Positions 1 to 8,947 are shown, counted from the first letter of the stretch. The stretch: DNA of 37,091 nt from an uncultured Verrucomicrobiota bacterium (GCA_913063525.1 CAJXYV010000008.1:1-37091); one strand, 5' to 3'. Translations and numbers: made by a program. Notes: generated from the letters alone by a model not told the origin.

Positions 1-2
1 AT

Positions 3-1613
3 GAGATTTGCGCAGCGCGGGAAAACGCGATTTCCTACGGCTGGGAAGACGCCGAGTACACGGCCACAGACATCCGCGATCTCAAAGGATCGTCGGCTTT
101 CACGGTAAAGAAGCGGGGTGAAGTGCTGGGCGATGTCGAGCTCGGCATTCCCGGCAATCACAACATTCTCAATTCCCTGGCGGCGATTGCGCTGGCCGAC
201 AGCTGCGGCGCGGAGTTTGCACTGGTCGCCCGCGCCTTGGCGACTTTCGCCGGGGCCAAGCGCCGCTTCGAGACGAAGTATCTGTCGCCGAACTACCGCA
301 TCATCGACGACTACGGCCACCACCCGACCGAACTCGCGGCGACTCTCCAAACCGCCCGCACGCTGAAGTCGAAGCGGCTGGTGGTGCTGTTTCAGCCGCA
401 CCGCTACACGCGGACCAAGGCGCTGGCCGATGATTTTGGCAAAGTCCTGCAAGCGGCGGATCTGGTTTTCATCACGGATGTTTACGCCGCTTCGGAAAAG
501 CCGATCAAAGGCATTTCTGGCCAGACCTTGGTCGAAGCGATGGGAGCGAACGGCGATGTCCCCTGCACCTACGTCCCCGATTTAGCGACGGCGCATCACG
601 CGGTCGGCCACGCGCTCCATCCGGGTGATTTGTTGATCACGCTGGGCGCAGGCAATGTCCATGAGGCGGGGGCGCGGATCGCGGCGGATTTGAAGATTCT
701 CGAAGAGATGCGCGGGTTGATGCCTGCGGGCGAAATCGACGGCAAACTTTACGAGCCGATGAGCCGCCACACGACATTGTTGGTGGGTGGTCCGGCCCAG
801 TACTGGATGGAGCCGCACAGTTTTTACGGCTTTGCGTTCCTCGTCGATTACTGCCGCGAGCGCGGCATTCCGGTGCGGGTGGTGGGCCGAGGTTCGAACC
901 TGTTGGTGCGCGATGGTGGCATCCGCGGTGCGGTGATTCATCCGACGGGCGGGGTTTTCTCCGAAGTCATCGTCGATGGCAAAGGTCATATCACCGCGGG
1001 AGCGGGCGCTAGGCTCAAAAAACTGGCAAGTCTTGCGGGTGCCAGCGGAATCGGCGGCTTCGAGTGGATGGAGGGAATCCCCGGCAATGTGGGCGGAGCG
1101 CTGCGCATGAATGCGGGTGCGATGGGCATTGAAATGTTCGACCAAGTGGTGCGCGTGACTTTCCTCGACGAAGACGGCGTCATCCGCACCCGCGAGCGCG
1201 ACGAGATTGTCACCCAATACCGCAACGTGCCTGAGTTGCGGCGGAACTTTGCGTTGCAAGCGGTCTTCAAAGGCAAAGCTGATTCGGCGGCGAACATCAA
1301 GGAGCGCTGGGATGCGTCGCGCGAAAAGCGCAAGGCCAGCCAGCCGATCGCGGCTTCCGCGGGTTGCACTTTCAGAAATCCCGAGGAGGTTCCTGCAGGC
1401 CGTGTGATCGACTCAATGGGGCTGAAGGGAAGCACGTGTGGCAAGGCGGCGATTTCGGAAATCCACGGGAACTTTGTGGTTAACCAAGGCGGCGCATCCG
1501 CACTGGAGATTCTAACACTCATCGAATTCATCCAAGAAAAGGCGCGCACCGAGCGTAGCGTGGAACTCGAAACCGAGATCAAGATCCTCGGCGAAGAAGA
1601 AGCTTCATTTTAA
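3..1613 (+). CDS. murC-murB: MurC-MurB fusion (UDP-MurNAc-L-Ala ligase / UDP-MurNAc dehydrogenase), 5' end outside window
   Basis: The reading frame is open through the left edge, so the N-terminal half of MurC is missing. The first ~235 residues are the middle and C-terminal MurC domains: LGIPGNHNILN, the DDYGHHPTE motif, FQPHRYTRT, and LGAGNV near 640-660. From about 770 a complete MurB follows: GRGSNLLVRDGG (FAD-binding region, ~890-930), EGIPGNVGGALRMNAGA (~1070-1120), SAGCTFRNP with Cys at the usual Ser/Cys catalytic position (~1357-1383), and the closing LETEIKILGE. It looks like the shorter type II MurB. MurC adds L-Ala to UDP-MurNAc in the cytoplasm. MurB reduces enolpyruvyl-UDP-GlcNAc with NADPH and FAD, which is the preceding step, so one polypeptide carries two consecutive reactions. 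The gene lies 12 bases before ddl in a dcw cluster. No stop or restart is visible between the domains, so I read it as a genuine fusion. Confidence 0.95.
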   Translation, partial: EICAARENAISYGWEDAEYTATDIRDLKGSSAFTVKKRGEVLGDVELGIPGNHNILNSLAAIALADSCGAEFALVARALATFAGAKRRFETKYLSPNYRIIDDYGHHPTELAATLQTARTLKSKRLVVLFQPHRYTRTKALADDFGKVLQAADLVFITDVYAASEKPIKGISGQTLVEAMGANGDVPCTYVPDLATAHHAVGHALHPGDLLITLGAGNVHEAGARIAADLKILEEMRGLMPAGEIDGKLYEPMSRHTTLLVGGPAQYWMEPHSFYGFAFLVDYCRERGIPVRVVGRGSNLLVRDGGIRGAVIHPTGGVFSEVIVDGKGHITAGAGARLKKLASLAGASGIGGFEWMEGIPGNVGGALRMNAGAMGIEMFDQVVRVTFLDEDGVIRTRERDEIVTQYRNVPELRRNFALQAVFKGKADSAANIKERWDASREKRKASQPIAASAGCTFRNPEEVPAGRVIDSMGLKGSTCGKAAISEIHGNFVVNQGGASALEILTLIEFIQEKARTERSVELETEIKILGEEEASF

Positions 1614-1625
1614 TTTGAAAACATC

Positions 1626-2552
1626 ATGTTGAGTCACAAAAAAATCGCAGTTCTCATGGGTGGGCCCGGTTCCGAGCGGGCCGTTTCGCTGGCATCGGGC
1701 AATGCGGTTTTGAAGGCGTTGCAGGGGCTGGGCCTCGATGCGGTGGGCGTGGATGTCACCCGTTTTGAGATCGATCTGCCCGTGGGCACGGATCTCGCCT
1801 TCAATGTGATTCACGGGACTTTTGGCGAAGATGGTCGTTTGCAAACGATCCTCGAAGGCATGGGTGTGCCGTACACCGGCGCGGGGGCGACGAGCAGTCG
1901 CATCGCCTTTGATAAGAATCTGGCTAAAGCCGCGTTTGTTGAACACGGCGTGCCAACGCCACGGGCTGAAATCATCGATGTTTCCGGCGGACCGCGCTTG
2001 CCATCGTTTCCCGCTCCTTTTGTGGTCAAGCCGCCGCGCGAAGGTTCCAGTGTGGGAGTCCACATCGTCCGCAACCAAGCAGACGCCGAAGCAGCGATGG
2101 CAGACGCTGCGAAATATGGCGACGATATTCTCGTCGAGGAATTCATCGAAGGCCAGGAACTCACCGTGGGCGTTCTGAATGATGTTGCGCTGCCGATCGT
2201 TCACATCATTCCGCCCGATGGTGTTTATGATATGGCCAGCAAATATCCATGGCTATCGGGTGCCAAGGGCAGCCAATACATTTGCCCAGCGGATCTCGAT
2301 GCAGAAACCACCCGCATCGTTCAAGAAGCCGCGCTGGCGGCACATCGCTCGCTGGGCGTGGAGATTTATTCGCGGGTGGACGTGTTGCTGGATTCCCAGA
2401 ACCGCCCGTTTGTGCTGGAAGCCAACACCATCCCCGGCATGACGGAAACCAGTCTGCTGCCCAAAGCAGCGGCGGCCACAGGAATCGCTTTCCCTGAATT
2501 ATGCAAAACCATCGCCGAACTCTCCCTTCAACTTCGCTCCGCCCATGTTTAA
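1626..2552 (+). CDS. ddl: D-alanine--D-alanine ligase
   Basis: This 308-residue cytoplasmic ATP-grasp enzyme joins two D-Ala for the peptidoglycan stem peptide. Visible family motifs are GGPGSERAVSLASG at the N-terminus, IHGTFGEDGRLQ (~residues 62-73), KPPREGSSVGV in the ATP-grasp fold (~138-148), EEFIEGQELTVGV, and the metal/ATP site SRVDVLL...LEANTIPGMTETSLLP near the C-terminus. The length is normal for Ddl. The omega-loop region reads YDMASKY followed by PWLSGAKGSQYICP, where E. coli DdlB has YDYEAKY and a shorter stretch, so the loop looks a few residues longer and lacks the second Tyr. The start is the ATG 12 bases after murC-murB; no clear Shine-Dalgarno site precedes it. The stop codon overlaps the ftsQ start by 8 bases, suggesting translational coupling. 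Confidence 0.95.
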   Translation: MLSHKKIAVLMGGPGSERAVSLASGNAVLKALQGLGLDAVGVDVTRFEIDLPVGTDLAFNVIHGTFGEDGRLQTILEGMGVPYTGAGATSSRIAFDKNLAKAAFVEHGVPTPRAEIIDVSGGPRLPSFPAPFVVKPPREGSSVGVHIVRNQADAEAAMADAAKYGDDILVEEFIEGQELTVGVLNDVALPIVHIIPPDGVYDMASKYPWLSGAKGSQYICPADLDAETTRIVQEAALAAHRSLGVEIYSRVDVLLDSQNRPFVLEANTIPGMTETSLLPKAAAATGIAFPELCKTIAELSLQLRSAHV

Positions 2553-3513
2553 AAACCATATCAGCAAGTCCCGCCGCCGCTCCCACTCCAAGGTGCTGGA
2601 AGTCCGTGTCATGTCGCCGCGCATCGCTTGGTTCGGCTTTCTCAAGTTCGCGGGCGGTTTGACCAAACTGGCCCTCATTCTCGCGGTCATCACTGGCATT
2701 GGTTGGGGCGTCTGGCTGGGAGTCCAGCACGCGTTTTACAACAACCCCGATTTCCGCCTTCAGGTCATCGAGCTCAACGCCAACCCGGTCATCGACGAAG
2801 TCGGACTGGCCAAGACCGCAGAGATCGACCTAACCGCCAACCTTTTCACCATCGATGTGAAAGAGGTGGAGCGGAAACTCAAGAGCTTGCCTGCCATCGC
2901 CGAGGCTCATGCAGAGCGCCATTTGCCTGGCACACTGGTGGTGCAAGTGACAGCCCGCACCCCGCGGGCGTGGATTTCTTGTCCCGCTGTGGGCCTGCCC
3001 GAAGTGCGGCACGCCGGCGCGATGCTGGTCGATCGCGATGGCATCGCTTATCCCTGCCCGGAGCTGCAGCTTGAATCCGCGCTGCGACTTCCTGCGATCC
3101 AGCTGCCTGCGTCTGGGGGAACTCCGATTGTGGCTGGACAAAAAATCCAGCAGCCCGAACTGGCGCACTGCTTTCATTTATTAGACTCTGCCTGTGAAGC
3201 TGATCCCGAGGCGACGCAATGGGTGGAATCGGTAAAACAAGTCAACGAGTGGTCGCTGCTGCTCGTCACTCGCCAAGGCACAGCGGCGACATTCGGGGTG
3301 GGTGACCACGACCGCCAGATCCGTAGCCTGCGCGTGGCGATGGATCATTCCAGCGCCAAAGGTTATGTGATTGAAACGATCAATCTGATCCCCAAGCACA
3401 ACGTGCCGATCACAGTCCGCAATGAAACGCCAGCGGCCAATGCAGTGCCTGTACCCGCTGCGCGTCCCGCCGCAGTCCTAGTCAAGCGCCGCGCTCCGTC
3501 CACTCACAACTGA
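2545..3513 (+). CDS. ftsQ: Cell division protein FtsQ/DivIB
   Basis: This is a 322-residue bitopic membrane protein. A basic cytoplasmic N-terminus (KSRRRSHSK) is followed by one hydrophobic segment at about residues 38-58 (LTKLALILAVITGIGWGVWL). A POTRA-like region follows, with FRLQVIELNAN, then NLFTIDVKEVERKLKSLPAIAEA and a following ARTPRAWI stretch, which is the typical FtsQ domain order. The C-terminus is Pro/Ala-rich. In other bacteria FtsQ links FtsA/FtsZ in the cytoplasm to FtsB/FtsL and the septal synthase in the periplasm. Position between ddl and ftsA is the canonical dcw order. Sequence similarity alone is weak, as usual for FtsQ, so synteny and topology carry much of the call. 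Confidence 0.9.
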   Translation: MFKNHISKSRRRSHSKVLEVRVMSPRIAWFGFLKFAGGLTKLALILAVITGIGWGVWLGVQHAFYNNPDFRLQVIELNANPVIDEVGLAKTAEIDLTANLFTIDVKEVERKLKSLPAIAEAHAERHLPGTLVVQVTARTPRAWISCPAVGLPEVRHAGAMLVDRDGIAYPCPELQLESALRLPAIQLPASGGTPIVAGQKIQQPELAHCFHLLDSACEADPEATQWVESVKQVNEWSLLLVTRQGTAATFGVGDHDRQIRSLRVAMDHSSAKGYVIETINLIPKHNVPITVRNETPAANAVPVPAARPAAVLVKRRAPSTHN

Positions 3514-3537
3514 TTCATTTTTCCCAATTCTACCCCT

Positions 3538-4752
3538 ATGGCACGTCGCACGAAGATTCACGTTGGACTCGAAATCGGCAGCAGCAAGACCTGCATGGTC
3601 GTCGGCGAGGTGAAGGCCGACAGTGCCGTCAAAATTTTAGGGATTGGCGTTACCAAAACCGCCGGGGTTCGCAAAGGGGAAATCTATGATTTCTCCCAAG
3701 CCCGCGCCTGCCTCAAGGATGCGCTGGCGAAGGCGGAGGATGCCAGCGATGTCGAAATCGGCAGCGTCTATCTGGCGGTGACAGGGGCCCATATCCAAGG
3801 CATCAACCACCGTGGAACCTATCGACTGCCCGATGGCGAGCCAACGGTGACACCCGAGCATGTCGAGGAAGCGCGCAGCATCGCCCGCGAAGTCCACATT
3901 CCCCAAGACCACGTTTATCTTCACCCGATTATCCGCAATTACTGGCTCGATGGGCTGGAGCATTCCATGAGCCCTGTCGGCCTTTTCGGCAAAACCGTGG
4001 AAGCCGACTTCCACGTGGTTCACGGCATCGGCACCCGCATTCAGAATAGCATCAAACTCGTCCGCGAGATGCCTTTGGAGGTCGACGATATTGTGTTCTC
4101 GCCCATCGCGACCGCACAAATGGCGCTCGACCGCGAGCAGCGTGAACGCGGAGCGCTGGTGATCGACATCGGCGGTGGCACTACCGATTACGCCCTCTAT
4201 CTCAACGGGGCCATCGCCGCATCGGGCTGCATTCCGGTGGGTGGTGACCACATCACCAATGACATCCACTTAGTCACTGGCCTACCATTTTCATCGGCGG
4301 ATCGTCTGAAAATCACGGAAGGAGATGCCTCGGCAGACCCCGTTCGCTCCGTCGGGATTGCGAAGCTAACGGACGATCGCGGATTTGCAGAAGTCGAAGT
4401 GAGCCGCAGCATTCTCAACGAAGTGATCCGCCAGCGCCTCGAAGAAACGCTCAAACTCGTGCGCCAACGCCTGCCTGTCGGCTCGGTCGGGGAGATCGGC
4501 GCGGGAGTTTTCCTCACGGGCGGCACCAGCCTGATGCGCGGGTTCAGCGAGCTCGCCTTCGATGTCTTCGGTCGCGACATTTACCGCCCCGAGCTGCCGG
4601 AGCTCAGCGGAACCCAGGCGAGCTTCCGAGATCCGCATTACGCGACAGCCATCGGCCTGATCCGCTACGCCCAGATTCTGGATGCCGAGCGCGCGAAGCC
4701 GCCCGGGATCTTTGGCAAGATCGGCCGCATGTTCTGGTCGTCTGGACAATAA
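3538..4752 (+). CDS. ftsA: Cell division protein FtsA
   Basis: This 404-residue actin-fold ATPase tethers FtsZ to the membrane. The N-terminal phosphate-1 motif (VGLEIGSSKTCMVVGEV), the 1C domain around YLAVTGAHIQGINHRG, the phosphate-2 motif (LVIDIGGGTTDYALY, ~residues 206-220) and the adenosine motif (GVFLTGGTSLMRGFSELA, ~323-340) are all visible. The C-terminus (GIFGKIGRMFWSSGQ) reads as a short amphipathic helix, matching the membrane-targeting sequence of FtsA. The ATG start lies 24 bases after ftsQ and 30 bases separate it from ftsZ, so the three genes form one unit. Length and motifs are ordinary for the family. Confidence 0.96.
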   Translation: MARRTKIHVGLEIGSSKTCMVVGEVKADSAVKILGIGVTKTAGVRKGEIYDFSQARACLKDALAKAEDASDVEIGSVYLAVTGAHIQGINHRGTYRLPDGEPTVTPEHVEEARSIAREVHIPQDHVYLHPIIRNYWLDGLEHSMSPVGLFGKTVEADFHVVHGIGTRIQNSIKLVREMPLEVDDIVFSPIATAQMALDREQRERGALVIDIGGGTTDYALYLNGAIAASGCIPVGGDHITNDIHLVTGLPFSSADRLKITEGDASADPVRSVGIAKLTDDRGFAEVEVSRSILNEVIRQRLEETLKLVRQRLPVGSVGEIGAGVFLTGGTSLMRGFSELAFDVFGRDIYRPELPELSGTQASFRDPHYATAIGLIRYAQILDAERAKPPGIFGKIGRMFWSSGQ

Positions 4753-4782
4753 AATCTCAACTCCTCAAATTCAAAAACCGCC

Positions 4783-6390
4783 ATGATTCCCTACATCCGC
4801 GATCCGAAGCAAACGATCCCCACCTCCTCCGTAAAAATCATCGGTCTCGGCGGGGCCGGGGCGAACATGCTCGAACGCATCGCGCTCGACGGCATGGAAG
4901 GAGCCGAGTTGCTGGCCCTCAACACCGATCAGCGTACCCTCTCCAGCGGGCTCGCCTTGGAGAAAATCCAGCTCGGCGTGAATCTCACCAAGGGTCTCGG
5001 CACGGGCGGCGATCCTGAATTGGGACACCGCGCCATCTTGGAATCGGAAGACCAGCTCCGCGCTTCCATCAAAGGTCGCCGCATTGTTTTTCTTTGCACC
5101 GGTCTCGGCGGCGGCACGGGTTCCGGCGCGGCCCCCATCGTCACGCGGATTGCCCGCGAGGAAGGCGCGTTCATCGTCGTTTTCGCCACCATGCCCTTTG
5201 CCTTCGAAGGCAAGCGCAGGCGCGAACAGGCGGAGACCGCTCTCAACGAACTCGCGGTTTTGTCCAATGCCCTTGTCACCTTCGACAACAATCGGATGGG
5301 CGAGCTCGTGCTCGCCAAACAAGGGGTCCACGAAGCCTTCGCTGCCGCGGATCACATGATTTGCGAATCGATCAAGGCCGTCATCCGCCTCGTCGTTCGC
5401 CCGGGCTTGATCAATGTCGGCCTCGATGAACTGGTGAGCGCACTGCGGACCAATCGCTCCCGCTGCCTCTTCGGCTCCGGCATCGCCAATGGCAAAGACC
5501 GCGCGGCCAGCGCCCTGAAAAACGTGCTCAACAGCCCGCTGCTCGACCAAGGGGCCCTGCTAAAAAAAGCCCAAACCGTTCTCGTTCACCTCTGCGGCGG
5601 CGAGGACCTCACACTGTTCGAGATCGAACTCCTGATGCAGCGCTTGCAGAAATTCATTCCCGAAACGGCCCACGTGCTCTTCGGCGCCGCCATCGATCCC
5701 GCCATGGGCGACTCGCTTTCCATCACTCTGATCAGTGCGCTACCCGAAGATTCACTGGCCATCAAATCGCGCGATTCGCTCAGCCAACATTCCCAAGAAA
5801 ATCCGATTCTCGATCCAGATCAAGAAATCGATCCAGAGCTGATGGCCGAGGACCCGGTTCCAGCGCTGCCCACCCCACCCGAGAACCCGCCTGAACCGAC
5901 AGTCGCTGCAGAGCCAATCGCCGTGCATGCTTCAGAAGCTCCGCTATTTGACGCCGCAGCGGCAGAATCGGCACCGGAGCCCGAGATGGAACTCCTCGCA
6001 GCCCAGGCCATCGTCGAGCCGCTGCCCGGACCCGAAAAGCCTTCCGAACTTCTCCCGCTAGTCGAAGATGAGATTCCAGAATCACCCGAAACTGCAGAAG
6101 CTGCGCCCGAGGTTCCAGCCGTAGCCCCAAGTCCGAAAAAGAAGTCGCCGTTCTCATCGCCATGGAGCAAACCCAAAGAAGCTGCGCCTCTCGAAGAACC
6201 GATTTTCCAAGAACCCGCAGCGCCCGCCGAAGCCGAGCCACCCAAGCTCAAACTGGGGATCAAAGCTTCTGGCCCGCAAAGCGAGTTGTCGCTCGATGCC
6301 GCGCCGCGCGGCCGCTTCGAAGGCGAAACCCCCAATGTTTATGAGGGCCAAGACCTCGACCTGCCACCCTTTCTGCGGAAGAAAAAATAA
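4783..6390 (+). CDS. ftsZ: Cell division protein FtsZ, divergent T7 loop and long acidic linker
   Basis: This 535-residue tubulin-like GTPase should form the Z-ring. GLGGAGANML (residues 21-30) and the tubulin signature GGGTGSG (109-115) are intact, so GTP binding is expected. The T7 synergy loop, normally N-x-D-x-x-D, reads N211-V-G-L-D-E216 (bases 5413-5430). The first catalytic Asp is Gly, and the second is Glu with an Asp one residue earlier. Residues ~325-510 form a Pro/Glu/Ala-rich linker, much longer than in E. coli FtsZ (383 residues in total). The protein ends with a normal C-terminal peptide (DLDLPPFLRKKK), the usual FtsA-binding tail. Position after ftsA makes the identity certain; the change in GTPase chemistry is inference. 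Confidence 0.95.
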   Translation: MIPYIRDPKQTIPTSSVKIIGLGGAGANMLERIALDGMEGAELLALNTDQRTLSSGLALEKIQLGVNLTKGLGTGGDPELGHRAILESEDQLRASIKGRRIVFLCTGLGGGTGSGAAPIVTRIAREEGAFIVVFATMPFAFEGKRRREQAETALNELAVLSNALVTFDNNRMGELVLAKQGVHEAFAAADHMICESIKAVIRLVVRPGLINVGLDELVSALRTNRSRCLFGSGIANGKDRAASALKNVLNSPLLDQGALLKKAQTVLVHLCGGEDLTLFEIELLMQRLQKFIPETAHVLFGAAIDPAMGDSLSITLISALPEDSLAIKSRDSLSQHSQENPILDPDQEIDPELMAEDPVPALPTPPENPPEPTVAAEPIAVHASEAPLFDAAAAESAPEPEMELLAAQAIVEPLPGPEKPSELLPLVEDEIPESPETAEAAPEVPAVAPSPKKKSPFSSPWSKPKEAAPLEEPIFQEPAAPAEAEPPKLKLGIKASGPQSELSLDAAPRGRFEGETPNVYEGQDLDLPPFLRKKK

Positions 6391-6395
6391 AGCCG

Positions 6396-7268
6396 ATGAT
6401 CGATTTGCACAAATATGAAATCCCCGGCCACGTATCCTTGACCGTAGGCCAAGGTGGTTTGCCAAAAATACTCATCGAAACAGCATCCAGCTCTGCCGAG
6501 GTTTACCTTCACGGGGCCCACGTCACTCACTTCCAAAAAAAGGGCGAACCCCCACTTTTATTCATGAGCGCGGCCAGCGATTTTGCCGCTGGCAAACCGA
6601 TCCGCGGCGGGGTACCGCTTGTTTTTCCATGGTTTGGCGGACGCGAGGGCCTGCCCGCGCATGGCTTCGCCCGCATCGAATCGTGGCAACTCACCGCGAC
6701 CTCACTGCTGCCCCACGGCGCTGTCTGCTTGCACTTTTCATTGCCGACACCCGAGCCCTACAAAGTCGAATGGATCGTCACCGTGGCGGAAACGCTTTCG
6801 ATGGAACTCATCGTCACCAACATTGCTGACAAAGAAGTCACTTTCGAAACCTGCCTTCACACCTATTTCCAAATCAGCGAGATCGATGCCATCTCCATCA
6901 CCGGCCTCTCAGGGGCGAACGGCCTGAACAAATTGACAGGCTGCGACTTTGTTGAAGGCGTATCTCCCATTCGCTTCATCGCCGAAACCGAGATCGTTTA
7001 TTCGAACACCACCGCCTTCGTCGAAATCATCGATCCCCCGTGGAATCGCAAAACACGGATTGCGACGTCAGGGTCCAACTCGACCGTCGTCTGGAATCCA
7101 TGGATCGAAAAATCCCAGCGCATGCCCGACTTCGGCGATGGCGAATACCTGCAAATGGTCTGCGTCGAATCGGGCAACATCGCCACGAATTCGGTCACCC
7201 TCCCGCCTAGTGCAGGTGCTTCACTAAAAGTGGAGCTGAGCAGCGAGGCGCTGAGGCATGAACCCTAA
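6396..7268 (+). CDS. Glucose-6-phosphate 1-epimerase-like (D-hexose-6-phosphate mutarotase family)
   Basis: This 290-residue protein of the galactose-mutarotase-like beta-sandwich fold resembles the YeaD group, which interconverts the alpha and beta anomers of hexose 6-phosphates in the cytoplasm. Visible motifs are the N-terminal VYLHGAHVTHF, the signature GGVPLVFPWFGGREGLPAHGFAR (~residues 69-91) with its phosphate-binding Arg and His, FETCLHTYFQISEID (~149-163) with the catalytic-type His, and VWNPWIEKSQRMPDF (~230-244). The ATG start is 5 bases after the ftsZ stop, so it is probably co-transcribed with the division genes. A hairpin overlaps its stop codon. The substrate is not certain from sequence. 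Confidence 0.85.
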   Translation: MIDLHKYEIPGHVSLTVGQGGLPKILIETASSSAEVYLHGAHVTHFQKKGEPPLLFMSAASDFAAGKPIRGGVPLVFPWFGGREGLPAHGFARIESWQLTATSLLPHGAVCLHFSLPTPEPYKVEWIVTVAETLSMELIVTNIADKEVTFETCLHTYFQISEIDAISITGLSGANGLNKLTGCDFVEGVSPIRFIAETEIVYSNTTAFVEIIDPPWNRKTRIATSGSNSTVVWNPWIEKSQRMPDFGDGEYLQMVCVESGNIATNSVTLPPSAGASLKVELSSEALRHEP

Positions 7269-7286
7269 GAGGCAAACCGCCTCTTT
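7267..7286 (+). terminator. Hairpin after mutarotase gene, possible terminator or attenuator
   Basis: Perfect 7-bp inverted repeat AAGAGGC / GCCTCTT with a 5-base loop, beginning inside the mutarotase stop codon and followed by only one further T. It lies 22 bases before the murJ start. The weak T-run suggests partial termination or mRNA stabilisation rather than a strong terminator. Confidence 0.45.
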
Positions 7287-7307
7287 CCAAGCCCCCAAAA
7301 CAATCGC

Positions 7308-8903
7308 ATGTCCGCCAAAGCCACCGGGAAAGTCAGCGCCGCAGTGATGCTCAGCCGCGTCCTCGGCCTAGCGCGGGAGGTCATGTTCACCACCATCTTC
7401 GGCGCGGGTGCCGCGCTGGATTGTTTCCAGCTGGCCTTCCGCGTGCCGAACTTGTTGAGAGACTTATTCGCCGAGGGCGCACTCTCCCAAGCATTCGTCA
7501 CCACGTTCTCCAAAAAACTGAAATCCGATGGCGAGGCATCCGCCTGGCAGTTGGCGAACAAGATGATGACGCTAGCCACCGTTTTCATGAGCCTTGTCAC
7601 GCTCATCGGCATCTTCGCCGCACCTTGGATCGTCGATCTCCTTACCATGCTGGCGCGCAGCGACAACAACAGCCGCGTCTATAGCCCGGATAACATCGCC
7701 CTCACCGTGACCATGGTCCGCGTGATGTATCCTTTCATCCTGTTAGTATCTCTAGCAGCACTGGTGATGGGCATGTTGAACGCCAAAAGCGTCTTTGGCA
7801 TTCCTGCGCTGTCGTCGTGTTTTTTCAATATCGGCTCGATGGTGGGCGGCGCGGCCATCGGTTACTGGATGGATCCCGCATGGGGGCCGCGCAGCCTGAT
7901 CGGGTTTGCCATCGGCGTGGTCATCGGCGGTCTCGCGCAGCTCGTCTGCCAGTTCCCCGCCTTGTCGCGCGCGGGTTACCGCTTTGCGGCGAACTTCCAG
8001 TGGCGCGATCCAGGCGTGCGGCAGATTTTACGGCTGATGGGCCCCGCGGTCATTTCCTCCTCGGTTGTGCAAATTAACGTGGTGGTGAACTCGATGTTTG
8101 CGGTGCATGTCGGCCCGGGTGCCGTTAGCTGGCTCAATTGCGCGTTCCGTTTGATGCAGCTGCCCATCGGGATTTTCGGCGTGGCTGTGGCCACAGTCAC
8201 CCTGCCAGCGCTTTCACGGGCCGCCATCGGCGGGATTTCCGCGGACTTCGGGCCCACCCTTTCGAAGGGCCTACGGCTCGTCGCATTCCTTGTCATTCCA
8301 TCGACCATCGGCTTGGCCGTGTTGGCAGAGCCGATCATCAGCCTGATTTACGAACACGGCCACTTCACCCCCCAGCAACGCATGGAAACCGCCCTCGCGC
8401 TGCGGGCATACGGCTACGGCCTCGTGTTCTACGCCGCGCTCAAAGTGCTGCAACCCGCGTTCTATGCCATCGATAAACGTTGGTTTCCCATGATGGTGAG
8501 TTTCCTTGCACTCGGCATCAATCTCGGCTTCAACTACCTGTTTGTTTATGTCCTCAAATGGGGCCACGAATCCCTCGCGCTGACGACCAGCATCTCCGCC
8601 TCGGTTAACTTCCTGCTGCTGTTTTTCGCCATGCGAAAGTTCGCGGGAAATCTCGATGGCGGCGCGCTGTCATGGCTGCTTGGCAAACTGGTCCTCGCCG
8701 GTGCGCTGATGGCCGGCGTTTGCGCACTCGCAAATCTCTATCTCTTCCACGACCTCGCACAACTCCACTTTTCGCTTAAATTGATCGAACTAGGCATGAC
8801 CATCGCCGCCGCATTTATCGTCTATTTCCTCGCCGCGAAAATCCTCCGTGTTGCCGAAGCCCAAGAAGCACTCGCCATGATCACGCGCAAGTTCCGCCGC
8901 TGA
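7308..8903 (+). CDS. murJ: Lipid II flippase MurJ
   Basis: This 531-residue polytopic membrane protein of the MOP/MviN family moves lipid II across the inner membrane. The N-terminus has the typical MurJ opening: SAAVMLSRVLGLAREVMFTTIFG and then FRVPNLLRDLFAEGALSQAFV (residues ~30-60), with conserved Arg residues in TM1-TM2. Many hydrophobic segments follow, including PFILLVSLAALVMGMLN, and the later motifs SWLNCAFRLMQLPIGIFGVAVATV and YEHGHFTPQQ. Length matches the family. It follows the dcw genes, completing a block for precursor synthesis, division and export of lipid II. The ATG at 7308 precedes the first membrane segment. Confidence 0.95.
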   Translation: MSAKATGKVSAAVMLSRVLGLAREVMFTTIFGAGAALDCFQLAFRVPNLLRDLFAEGALSQAFVTTFSKKLKSDGEASAWQLANKMMTLATVFMSLVTLIGIFAAPWIVDLLTMLARSDNNSRVYSPDNIALTVTMVRVMYPFILLVSLAALVMGMLNAKSVFGIPALSSCFFNIGSMVGGAAIGYWMDPAWGPRSLIGFAIGVVIGGLAQLVCQFPALSRAGYRFAANFQWRDPGVRQILRLMGPAVISSSVVQINVVVNSMFAVHVGPGAVSWLNCAFRLMQLPIGIFGVAVATVTLPALSRAAIGGISADFGPTLSKGLRLVAFLVIPSTIGLAVLAEPIISLIYEHGHFTPQQRMETALALRAYGYGLVFYAALKVLQPAFYAIDKRWFPMMVSFLALGINLGFNYLFVYVLKWGHESLALTTSISASVNFLLLFFAMRKFAGNLDGGALSWLLGKLVLAGALMAGVCALANLYLFHDLAQLHFSLKLIELGMTIAAAFIVYFLAAKILRVAEAQEALAMITRKFRR

Positions 8904-8921
8904 GTCTCTTCGAATGGAGTC

Positions 8922-8942
8922 CAGACTTCAGTCTGTTCTTTT
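8922..8942 (+). terminator. Putative rho-independent terminator after murJ
   Basis: A CAGACT / AGTCTG inverted repeat with a very tight loop, followed by TTCTTTT, lies 18 bases after the murJ stop and just before the convergent toxin gene. The stem is short, so strength is uncertain. Confidence 0.5.
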
Positions 8943-8947
8943 ACGGG

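Noticed and set aside
885-905. tRNA-like TTCGAACC motif
   Set aside because: It lies inside the conserved MurB FAD-binding region with no cloverleaf around it.
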